Source: Sulfitobacter donghicola DSW-25 = KCTC 12864 = JCM 14565 (lineage in GTDB: Bacteria > Pseudomonadota > Alphaproteobacteria > Rhodobacterales > Rhodobacteraceae). Taken from it: DNA of 64,000 nucleotides. The position numbers were made by a program, and so were the translations under genes. How positions within the stretch are numbered: the stretch's first letter is position 1; each line of letters starts with the position of its first letter. The notes below the pieces were generated by a model. That model worked only from the letters and a program-made list of their open reading frames with translations, was not told where the DNA came from and ran no database searches. The stretch spans positions 1 through 64,000 of the forward strand of contig NZ_JASF01000003.1 of the NCBI RefSeq assembly GCF_000622405.1, read 5' to 3'. This document shows, piece after piece, positions 57,482 through 64,000 of the stretch.

Positions 57482-58480
57482 ATGAACAAGAGTGAAATTC
57501 AGACCATTGGCTTTTTGCTATTTCCCGGTTTCCCGATGGCCTGCCTGACATCCATGATCGAACCGCTACGTGCCGCCAATGAAATTGCGCAGGCCGAAAG
57601 GTTCGCATGGCAATTGGTTTCAGAAACCGGAGAGCGCGTCATGTCCAGCGCGCAGGTTTCATTTGAGCCAAACTGTAGCCTTGCAGATGCCGAAGAGTTG
57701 GATGTTATTATTCTGCTCAGCAGCCCCATGGCCCATTTCGAAAATGCCAAATCCAGCCCCGCGAAACTGCGCCGAATGGAGCGCGCTGGCCGTGTTATGG
57801 GCGCTGTAAGCGGTGGCGTGTTCCCGCTGGTGCGTGCGGGGTTGATGCAGGGCCATAGATGTTCAGTGCATTGGTGTTACGAAGCCGCCTTTCGGGCGGA
57901 GTTTCCCGATATTGAGGTGACAGACGATGTTACCGTTTCAGAGAAAATGCGCGCCACGGCATCAGGGGCTGCAGCGGCGTTTGATTTGGCCCTGCACATG
58001 ATTGATAACACCTTCGGAGCGGATGTCGCCCATGAGGTCGCCTGTTGGTTCCAGCACCCGCTGATGCGCGGCAAAGGGGTGCGTCAAAGGGTTCCCATGC
58101 TAGATGGTACCGGCCCAGCATTGCCAATATTGGTAAGCAAAGCCGCAGCACTATTTGCACAACGGATCGAAGACCCGATTTCGATCGCCGAGGTGGCTGA
58201 TGCGTTGCAGGTCACACCCCGCCAGATCGAGCGCAGTTTTAAAAAGGCGACAGGCCAAAGCCCTACCCATTACTACCGCTCTTTACGAATGAAGGCGGCC
58301 CGCCAATTGGTTCTATATTCAAAAGATACCCTGCCCGAGATCGCATTGGCGGTCGGCTATTCCTCAACCACGCCTTTGGTTCAGCATTACCGAACGGCGT
58401 TTGGGTTAAGCCCCCAAGAAGACCGCGAACAGATCAATGATTTCCGCGTACAGGGAAACATGCCTTTGCCGTCGATCTAA
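57482..58480 (+). CDS. GlxA family transcriptional regulator (DJ-1/PfpI domain plus AraC helix-turn-helix)
   Basis: About 332 residues. The N-terminal DJ-1/PfpI-like domain runs TIGFLLFPGFPMACLTSMIE to roughly residue 190; the nucleophile-elbow cysteine normally seen there is replaced (GAVSGGVFPLVRAGL), as is usual in these sensors. The C-terminal AraC domain has SIAEVADALQVTPRQIERSF and LPEIALAVGYSSTTPLVQHY. The frame also opens with GTG at 57470. It faces mgdD tail-to-tail (3 bp apart) and sits inside the methylamine cluster. In relatives such regulators control glycine betaine, dimethylglycine or related methylated amine genes, so a role here is likely but not shown. Confidence 0.88.
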   Translation: MNKSEIQTIGFLLFPGFPMACLTSMIEPLRAANEIAQAERFAWQLVSETGERVMSSAQVSFEPNCSLADAEELDVIILLSSPMAHFENAKSSPAKLRRMERAGRVMGAVSGGVFPLVRAGLMQGHRCSVHWCYEAAFRAEFPDIEVTDDVTVSEKMRATASGAAAAFDLALHMIDNTFGADVAHEVACWFQHPLMRGKGVRQRVPMLDGTGPALPILVSKAAALFAQRIEDPISIAEVADALQVTPRQIERSFKKATGQSPTHYYRSLRMKAARQLVLYSKDTLPEIALAVGYSSTTPLVQHYRTAFGLSPQEDREQINDFRVQGNMPLPSI

Positions 58481-58483
58481 CGG

Positions 58484-59050
58484 TTATAGCGCGGATTTCA
58501 TCGCCGTAAGCAGCGCGTGATGCAAACTGCCCGCCGAGGCGCGCGGCCCCAAGATGCGCACCCAATTCGCAGGATCACGGCGCAAGATAAAACACCCCAA
58601 ATGGTGGATCGAGGTCCGCGTTGCGTCCTCGGTCTTCATCGCGCGGATATTGATGTTGCAACACAGCTCGATCACGGCTTCGATCCCGTCACCGCGCAGA
58701 TCGAAACAGGCCCAAGCATCGGTTTGCTCGGTGATGGATGCGGTGTCTCCAAACCGCTGCTTTAGCTGGGTGGCCAGATCTTCGTGGGTGTCAAAGGGCG
58801 CGCCTACCATCCATTGATCGGGCCCCGTCCAAAATGCAGCTTCGGGATCGTGCAGCTTGCTTTTTCCGGCAGTTGGGGCAGGGGCCTCTAACAGGTCCGA
58901 CAGGTGTTTGCGGCAGGTTTCTTCGTGACCAAGGCGCGCAGCGACTGACGCCAGCGCCAGCCCTGGGTTTTCGGTCAATGTGACGCCTTTGATGGTGTCC
59001 ACACGCGGCTCGGTGCCGCCCAAGGCGGTGATAGGGGTCAGCTTAAGCAC
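58484..59050 (-). CDS. mgdD: N-methylglutamate dehydrogenase subunit D (sarcosine oxidase gamma-like)
   Basis: About 188 residues similar to the gamma subunit of heterotetrameric sarcosine oxidase. Blocks include LTPITALGGTEPRVDTIKGV near the start and DQWMVGAPFDTHEDLATQL, and DLRGDGIEAVIELCCNINIR in the C-terminal half. I chose GTG 59050 because AAGGAG lies 9 nt upstream and it overlaps the mgdC stop by 8 nt; the frame is open to 59101. It is the last gene of mgdABCD and forms the dehydrogenase with the other three subunits. Confidence 0.85.
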   Translation of the reverse strand: MLKLTPITALGGTEPRVDTIKGVTLTENPGLALASVAARLGHEETCRKHLSDLLEAPAPTAGKSKLHDPEAAFWTGPDQWMVGAPFDTHEDLATQLKQRFGDTASITEQTDAWACFDLRGDGIEAVIELCCNINIRAMKTEDATRTSIHHLGCFILRRDPANWVRILGPRASAGSLHHALLTAMKSAL

Positions 59051-61982
59051 GGACGCGCTCTCCTTCTGGATCAACAAAATGGGCTGATACGATTTCGACA
59101 TCGACGGTCAGGTCAGTCACAGGAGAGACAAGGCGCATCCTTTCACCGGTGCGGTTTCCCCCGTCCTTGAGAAAGCCCAAGCCGATCATGCTGCCCAAAG
59201 TGGGAGAGAAGGCGGCGGATGTTACGTATCCTTGGTCATGGGCTGCATCCACCGGACCGGTAGAGTGCATCAGATGCCCCCCCGCCGTAACCTTGTCCTC
59301 AGGGTTCAACGGTTTGATCCCAACCTGCATCAGCGCGTCTGCCTCGTTCAGGCCCGCCCGTTCGGAAAGTTTGGAGCCGATGCTGTCTTTGACCTTTGAC
59401 ACCATCCGCCCCATGCCAAGGTTCAGCGCGGTGGTTGTGCCGTTCAGCTCGTTGCCCGCTGCGTGGCCCTTTTCGATACGCATAACGCCCAAGGCCTCGG
59501 TTCCATATGGGGTGACGTCGAATTCTTTTCCCTCATCCATAAGGGTGCGCATCAGCGCGTCGCCATAGCGAGACGGCACAGCGATCTCGAACGCCAGCTC
59601 GCCACTGAACGAGATACGGAAAAGGCGCGCGCGCAAGCCACCGCAAACGGTGATGTTACCACAAGCCATAAACGGAAAGCCCTCGTTTGTGATGTCAAAT
59701 TCGGGGTCCACGATTTTCTGCAAAAGCTTGCGAGAGTTCGGCCCCGCGACCGCGTATTGCGCCCATGCCTCGGTTGTCGAAATCAGCTGCACATCCATGT
59801 CAGGGAACAGGCATTGGCGGGCAAATTCCATGTGTTGGAAAACCTTTGCGGCGTTGGCCGTGGTGGTTGTGACAACGAAATGATCTTCGGCCAGTCGCCC
59901 TGCGGTGCCGTCATCCATCGCAATACCGTCCTCGCGCAGCATCAACCCATAGCGGGTTTTACCAACAGCAAGTTTTGCGAAACCGTTACAGTAGATTTTG
60001 TTCAGGAAGGCCGCGGCATCACTACCCTGCACATCAATTTTGCCCAAGGTTGTGCAGTCACAAACACCAACAGAGGCGCGGGTGGCTGTGACCTCGCGGT
60101 CAACGGATTGGCGCCAATGGGTTTCGCCCTCGATCGGGAACCACTGCGCGCGCAGCCAGTTGCCGACCTCGACAAATACAGCGCCGCGTTCCTTGGCCCA
60201 ATAGTGCGATGGGGTCAGGCGGGTCGGGTGGAATTCCTTGCCGCGCATACGGCCGCCTAATACGCCAATGGCCGTTGGCGTGTAGGGGGGGCGGAAAATC
60301 GTTGTGCCAACCTCGGGGATCGCCTTGCCCGCAAGTTCGGCCATGATCGCCAAACCACCCATGTTTGAGGTTTTGCCCTGATCCGTCGCCATGCCCAAAG
60401 TTGTATAGCGTTTGAGGTGCTCGACCGAGCGGAACCCCTCCTGATGGGACAACTTCACGTCCTTGACGGTAACATCGTTTTGCTGGTCCAGCCACGCGCG
60501 CGCGCATCCTTCGACGTACCAGAACGGGGTTTGACGAACGGGCGCATCTTCGGCTTGGGGTGTGGTGAGGGGCTTGGTGTCGAACAACTCCGCTGCCGCT
60601 TGGCTGCCAGAGGTCAGCGCGCCATGGGTTGAAAAGATGCCGTTTGCCGCGCCTGCGACTGTCAAACCAGGGGGTAAAACACCACCGGGGACAAAGGCGG
60701 CTAAATCTTCGTTCCATGTTGGTCGGCCACGTTGGTGGCAGGTCAGGTGAACATTTGGGTTCCACCCGCCAGACACGCCAAGCGCGCCGCATTCAAGGGT
60801 GCGATGACTACCATCGGCCAGTTGCACCTCGACAAAGGTGAGGCCCAGACGGCCCTTCGTATCAACTACCTGCGCGCCCTTTAGGACTTCGTAGTCATAG
60901 TTGCTGGGGGCGTCGATGCGGGTGTCAATGACGGCCACGACCTTAACGCCTTTGGCTGCCAGATCACTCGCAGTGCGGTGCCCGTCGTCGTTGTTGGTGA
61001 AAATCGCAACACGTTTGGCTGGCGTCGCGGCATAGCGGTTTACGTAAGTTCGCAAAGCGCTTGCCAGCATCACGCCGGGGCGGTCGTTATTTTCAAACCC
61101 GATAGGGCGTTCGGTGGCGCCTGCACAAAGGATCGCGCGCTGACTATAAATCCGCCACAGGATCTGGCGGGGTTTGCCTGTTTCGGGTTGGGCGATGTGG
61201 TCGCTGACCCGTTCAACAGCGCCGTAAATCCCGTGATCAAAGGCACCGATGACGGTGGTGCGGGGCATCAGGCGCACATTGGGGAGAGATGACAGCTCGG
61301 CCAACGTCGCGGCGACCCAAGTTGCCGCATTGCTGTCATCAAGGCTAAAGGTCTCGCTGTTTAGTCTGCCGCCCAAAGCAAAGTCTTCATCAGCGAGGAT
61401 GACTTCCTTGCCTGCGCGCGCAGCGGTAAGGGCCGCCATAAGGCCAGCAGGACCGCCGCCGATGACCAGCAGCTCACAGTGGCGAAATCCTTTGTCGTAT
61501 TCATCAGGGTCTTCCTGCATGGAAAGCGAGCCTAACCCAGCGGCTTTGCGGATAATCGGCTCGTATATCTTTTCCCAAAACGGCGCAGGCCACATGAATG
61601 TTTTATAGTAGAACCCTGCGGTCAGAAAATTTGAAAACCGATCATTGATCGCCATCGTGTCGAATTTGAGCGAGGGAAACCGGTTTTGCGAGCGCGCCTG
61701 CAGGCCGTCATACAGCTCGGCTGTGGTGGCGCGTGTGTTTGGCTCTTGGCGCGCGCTGCTGCGCAGTTCGACCAGCGCGTTGGGTTCCTCCGATCCTGCG
61801 GTCAGGGGGCCACGGGGGCGGTGGTATTTGAACGAGCGGCCCATCAGGCGTACGCCATTGGCCAGCAAGGCGGAGGCGAGCGTATCGCCAGCGTGGCCTT
61901 GGTATTTCTTGCCGTCGAAAGTGAAATTTAGGGCGCTGTTGCGGTCAATCTGGCCACCAGATACGCGGTTCTTCTGAGTCAT
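59043..61982 (-). CDS. mgdC: N-methylglutamate dehydrogenase subunit C (sarcosine oxidase alpha-like)
   Basis: A 979-residue three-part subunit. Residues about 15-100 are a ferredoxin-like domain (NFTFDGKKYQGHAGDTLASA). From about 170 comes a FAD/NAD domain with ELLVIGGGPAGLMAALTAAR and CAGATERPIGFENNDRPGVM. The C-terminal 400 residues are an aminomethyltransferase (GcvT) fold with VGVCDCTTLGKIDVQGSDAA and HAAGNELNGTTTALNLGMGR, which handles the methyl group on tetrahydrofolate. It overlaps mgdB by 4 nt (ATGA). Sarcosine oxidase would look almost the same; the mgs and gmaS neighbours favour N-methylglutamate as substrate. Confidence 0.9.
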   Translation of the reverse strand: MTQKNRVSGGQIDRNSALNFTFDGKKYQGHAGDTLASALLANGVRLMGRSFKYHRPRGPLTAGSEEPNALVELRSSARQEPNTRATTAELYDGLQARSQNRFPSLKFDTMAINDRFSNFLTAGFYYKTFMWPAPFWEKIYEPIIRKAAGLGSLSMQEDPDEYDKGFRHCELLVIGGGPAGLMAALTAARAGKEVILADEDFALGGRLNSETFSLDDSNAATWVAATLAELSSLPNVRLMPRTTVIGAFDHGIYGAVERVSDHIAQPETGKPRQILWRIYSQRAILCAGATERPIGFENNDRPGVMLASALRTYVNRYAATPAKRVAIFTNNDDGHRTASDLAAKGVKVVAVIDTRIDAPSNYDYEVLKGAQVVDTKGRLGLTFVEVQLADGSHRTLECGALGVSGGWNPNVHLTCHQRGRPTWNEDLAAFVPGGVLPPGLTVAGAANGIFSTHGALTSGSQAAAELFDTKPLTTPQAEDAPVRQTPFWYVEGCARAWLDQQNDVTVKDVKLSHQEGFRSVEHLKRYTTLGMATDQGKTSNMGGLAIMAELAGKAIPEVGTTIFRPPYTPTAIGVLGGRMRGKEFHPTRLTPSHYWAKERGAVFVEVGNWLRAQWFPIEGETHWRQSVDREVTATRASVGVCDCTTLGKIDVQGSDAAAFLNKIYCNGFAKLAVGKTRYGLMLREDGIAMDDGTAGRLAEDHFVVTTTTANAAKVFQHMEFARQCLFPDMDVQLISTTEAWAQYAVAGPNSRKLLQKIVDPEFDITNEGFPFMACGNITVCGGLRARLFRISFSGELAFEIAVPSRYGDALMRTLMDEGKEFDVTPYGTEALGVMRIEKGHAAGNELNGTTTALNLGMGRMVSKVKDSIGSKLSERAGLNEADALMQVGIKPLNPEDKVTAGGHLMHSTGPVDAAHDQGYVTSAAFSPTLGSMIGLGFLKDGGNRTGERMRLVSPVTDLTVDVEIVSAHFVDPEGERVRA

Positions 61983-62263
61983 TTTGAACGCCCCTGTTCA
62001 CGGGCCACATCGCGGGCTAGGGCGACATCGCTGATTTCATGGGTCAACGTATTGCGCGTAACCACCAGAACCGAGCGGTCGCCCCCTTCGTGGAACCACA
62101 GCTCGCGCATTTCGCCAGCGATGTTGTTGCGCAGATAACCGTAGGTGTACCATTCCTGCGCATCTGCGGTTTCGGGATCGGGGCGGTCGATCAGGGATGC
62201 ATCTCCTAGATAGACAAATTCAGCGCTATCGCGGGGGCCTAAAAGAGGGTGGTTGATAATCAT
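61979..62263 (-). CDS. mgdB: N-methylglutamate dehydrogenase subunit B (sarcosine oxidase delta-like)
   Basis: A 94-residue small subunit. The opening MIINHPLLGPRDSAEFVYLG and the later LWFHEGGDRSVLVVTRNTLT are typical of the delta subunit. The zinc-cysteine pattern of sarcosine oxidase delta subunits is reduced here; no cysteine remains. It sits 36 bp after mgdA and overlaps mgdC by 4 nt. Confidence 0.88.
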   Translation of the reverse strand: MIINHPLLGPRDSAEFVYLGDASLIDRPDPETADAQEWYTYGYLRNNIAGEMRELWFHEGGDRSVLVVTRNTLTHEISDVALARDVAREQGRSK

Positions 62264-62299
62264 CGTTAGATGCTCGCTATCTTGAAATGTGATTGGGGA

Positions 62300-63550
62300 T
62301 CAGTGCAGGTTTGGCTGGTTGCCCATCCCTTTTTCATCAATCATATGGCCCGTCTCAAAGCGGTTGAAACGATAGGCGGTTGCGGTCTCGTGCGGTTCGT
62401 CCTTGGCCAATAGATGCGCATAGGCATAACCAGAGGCAGGGGTCGCCTTGAACCCGCCGTAACACCAGCCGCCGTTGAAATAGAGCCCGTCGATATGGGT
62501 GCGGTCGATGATGGGCGAGCCGTCCATCGACATATCCATAATCCCGCCCCACATGCGCAGCAACCTTGCGCGGCCAATCATCGGCATGATCGCCATGCCG
62601 CCTTCACAGACGTCTTCGACAACAGGTAGGTTTCCGCGTTGCGCGTAAGAGTTATAGCCGTCGATGTCACCGCCAAAGACCAAGCCGCCTTTGTCGGATT
62701 GGCTGACATAGAAATGCCCTGCGCCAAAGGTAATCACACCCGGTAAAACCGGCTTTAGCCCCTCTGAGACAAAGGCCTGAAGCACATGGGATTCTATCGG
62801 CAGACGCATGTTTGCCTTGGCCATCAAACGGCCCGAAGACCCCGCCACAGCGCAACCAACCTTAGTTGCGCCGATGAATCCTTTGGACGTTTCCACGCCT
62901 AGGCATTTCCCGTTTTCGATACGAAACCCCGTGACCTCGCAATTCTGGATGATATCTACGCCGTGGCTATCGGCCGAGCGGGCATAGCCCCATGCAACCG
63001 CGTCATGGCGCACGGTGCCGCCGCGCCGTTGGGCCAGCCCGCCTTTGATCGGGAAACGTGCATCGTTGAAATTCAGAAACGGATATTCCGCCCTGATCTG
63101 TGATTCATCCAACAGCTCGGCGTCAGCCCCATTCAACCGCATTGCGTTCCCGCGGCGGATAAAGGCATCGCGCTGCGCGTCCGAATGGATCAGGTTCATG
63201 ATGCCGCGCTGGCTGACCATGGCGTTGTAATTGAGGTCCTGTTCCAGCCCCTCCCACAGCTTGAGCGAAAATTCGTAAAACGGTTCGTTCCCGTCGAGCA
63301 AATAGTTCGAGCGGATGATCGTGGTGTTGCGGCCTACATTTCCGCCACCGATCCAGCCTTTTTCGATGACTGCGACATTTTGCTGCCCGAACACTTTGGA
63401 TAGGTAATGGGCGGTTGCCAGGCCATGGCCTCCGCCACCGATGATAACGATGTCGTAATGTGATTTGGGTTCTGGATCACGCCATGCAGGTTTCCAGCCC
63501 TTGTGCCCTGTAAGGGCTTCTTTGATCACCTTAAAACCGGAATAGCGCAT
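62300..63550 (-). CDS. mgdA: N-methylglutamate dehydrogenase subunit A (sarcosine oxidase beta-like FAD subunit)
   Basis: About 416 residues. A DAAO/GlpO-type FAD domain begins with YDIVIIGGGGHGLATAHYLS and VAVIEKGWIGGGNVGRNTTI, where the flavin-linked region of sarcosine oxidase beta lies. MWGGIMDMSMDGSPIIDRTH and YFNGGWCYGGFKATPASGYA complete the fold near the C-terminus. I chose ATG 63550 because AGGAG lies 9 nt upstream; the frame opens with GTG 63571. It oxidises the N-methyl group of N-methylglutamate to methylene-tetrahydrofolate and glutamate together with MgdC. It is the first gene of the mgdABCD operon. Confidence 0.9.
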   Translation of the reverse strand: MRYSGFKVIKEALTGHKGWKPAWRDPEPKSHYDIVIIGGGGHGLATAHYLSKVFGQQNVAVIEKGWIGGGNVGRNTTIIRSNYLLDGNEPFYEFSLKLWEGLEQDLNYNAMVSQRGIMNLIHSDAQRDAFIRRGNAMRLNGADAELLDESQIRAEYPFLNFNDARFPIKGGLAQRRGGTVRHDAVAWGYARSADSHGVDIIQNCEVTGFRIENGKCLGVETSKGFIGATKVGCAVAGSSGRLMAKANMRLPIESHVLQAFVSEGLKPVLPGVITFGAGHFYVSQSDKGGLVFGGDIDGYNSYAQRGNLPVVEDVCEGGMAIMPMIGRARLLRMWGGIMDMSMDGSPIIDRTHIDGLYFNGGWCYGGFKATPASGYAYAHLLAKDEPHETATAYRFNRFETGHMIDEKGMGNQPNLH

Positions 63551-63608
63551 GAAATCAGACTCCTCTTTCACGAGTGTCCTTAGTTTTTAGCGGTATGTCC
63601 CTTTGAAA

Positions 63609-63634
63609 TCCGACATTTCCATTCTGGAATCGGA
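63609..63634. promoter_or_regulatory. Dyad upstream of mgdA, core TTCCA-TTC-TGGAA
   Basis: Inner arms TTCCA and TGGAA are extended by outer TCCGA and TCGGA (with a 3-nt bulge on one side), 59 bp before the mgdA start codon. It is a candidate operator for one of the two regulators in the cluster. Apart from this and the repeat at 63812, the 359-bp gap 63551-63909 shows nothing else I can assign. Confidence 0.45.
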
Positions 63635-63811
63635 CCTGTTGTTAAAAGTTTTCAGCGGGATTAGGCACATGATCCTTTCAGGCGGTAATGCAATATTCAC
63701 CTGCTGCTAGATAACAAAGCGAGGTGATCTTTTTGTTTGCGCAAAACCATTCATCAAGGGCCTAGGGTTTGGCAGATGAATGGGGTATGACTATTGCATC
63801 TAAGGAGCGTA

Positions 63812-63829
63812 TGGTATACTTTGGTATAC
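63812..63829 (+). promoter_or_regulatory. Direct repeat TGGTATAC-TT-TGGTATAC upstream of acnB
   Basis: Two TGGTATAC copies begin 10 bp apart, so both face the same side of the helix; each contains the palindrome GTATAC. They end 80 bp before the acnB start codon. GTATAC-based sites are common for GntR-family regulators, and this looks like an operator for acnB. Confidence 0.45.
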
Positions 63830-63909
63830 AATCAATTTGGGCGGCGGCATGCGGAAGGATCTGTGTGCTGGCGCTTTAGCTAATTCTAACATCAACTGCT
63901 GGAACCGCC

Positions 63910-64000
63910 ATGAGCTTGTACACAGACTACCTAACCGAGATTGCAACCCGTAAAGAACAGGGGCTGCACCCCAAGCCAATCGATGATGGTGCATTGGTTG
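63910..64000 (+). CDS. acnB: Probable aconitate hydratase B, 5' end only
   Basis: Only 30 codons are inside the window. The N-terminus MSLYTDYLTEIATRKEQGL followed by HPKPIDDGALV matches the HEAT-like domain opening of AcnB (bifunctional aconitase 2 / 2-methylisocitrate dehydratase), where a Tyr-x-x-(Y/H)...(E)R...G(I/L)xPKP(I/L)D pattern is usual. The call rests on this short stretch, so it is moderate. The gene is divergent from mgdA. Confidence 0.6.
   Translation, partial: MSLYTDYLTEIATRKEQGLHPKPIDDGALV

Noticed and set aside
58484-63550. Heterotetrameric sarcosine oxidase (soxBDAG)
   Set aside because: Sequence alone cannot exclude it, but the direct neighbourhood of gmaS and mgsABC, and the cysteine-free small subunit, favour N-methylglutamate dehydrogenase.

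Overview
The window looks like alphaproteobacterial DNA of the Rhodobacteraceae / Roseobacter type. The main reasons are the protocatechuate genes with PcaQ, the N-methylglutamate pathway for methylamine, cytochrome c2, the fused MaoC-phosphotransacetylase next to acetate kinase, and a RepA/RepB-like partition pair with an iteron replicon. Genes are dense and mostly in short operons with 1-8 nt overlaps. No rRNA, tRNA, CRISPR array or insertion sequence was found.

Layout. (1) 1-12,700: acyl-CoA metabolism. A minus-strand operon holds two acyl-CoA dehydrogenases that look like an alpha/beta pair, two short-chain dehydrogenases, a thiolase and a nitronate-monooxygenase-like flavoprotein. It is divergent from a quinone oxidoreductase. 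Then come a histidine phosphatase, a stand-alone MaoC hydratase, and the MaoC-Pta fusion with AckA. (2) 12,700-15,240: a DEDD exonuclease, cytochrome c2 and isopentenyl-diphosphate isomerase. (3) 15,300-19,140: a complete plasmid-type replicon: ParB, ParA, an origin with a DnaA box and an iteron array at 22-bp spacing, a Rep_3-type initiator, and a related inverted repeat at each end. (4) 19,180-23,000: hemE, hemC, class I fructose-bisphosphatase and a GntR regulator. Housekeeping genes beside a plasmid-type origin suggest a chromid or a plasmid integrated in the chromosome.

(5) 23,040-48,050 is the most unusual part. A LuxR-type protein is fused to an alpha/beta-hydrolase domain that lacks its serine and histidine. 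It is divergent from a single open frame of 19,476 bp encoding a 6,491-residue secreted protein. That protein carries about 46 tandem DUF11-like repeats, arranged in alternating cysteine-containing and cysteine-free/Asp-rich blocks, with a second level of repetition in which groups of about eight repeats recur in the same order. The next gene overlaps it by 4 nt and encodes a 1,152-residue predicted outer-membrane barrel. I read the pair as a candidate giant surface-fibre / outer-membrane-partner system.

(6) 48,060-52,010: pcaQ, pobA, pcaC, pcaH and pcaG, for conversion of 4-hydroxybenzoate through protocatechuate. (7) 52,070-63,550: the N-methylglutamate pathway. It has gmaS, the three synthase subunit genes mgsC, mgsB and mgsA, and the four dehydrogenase subunit genes mgdD, mgdC, mgdB and mgdA, with two regulators (XRE-cupin and GlxA/AraC) in the middle. 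(8) The right edge cuts the start of a probable acnB.

Coordinates come from reading the given sequence. Functions are inferred from recognised families and motifs without any database search. Start codons were moved inward where a Shine-Dalgarno sequence or family length favoured it.
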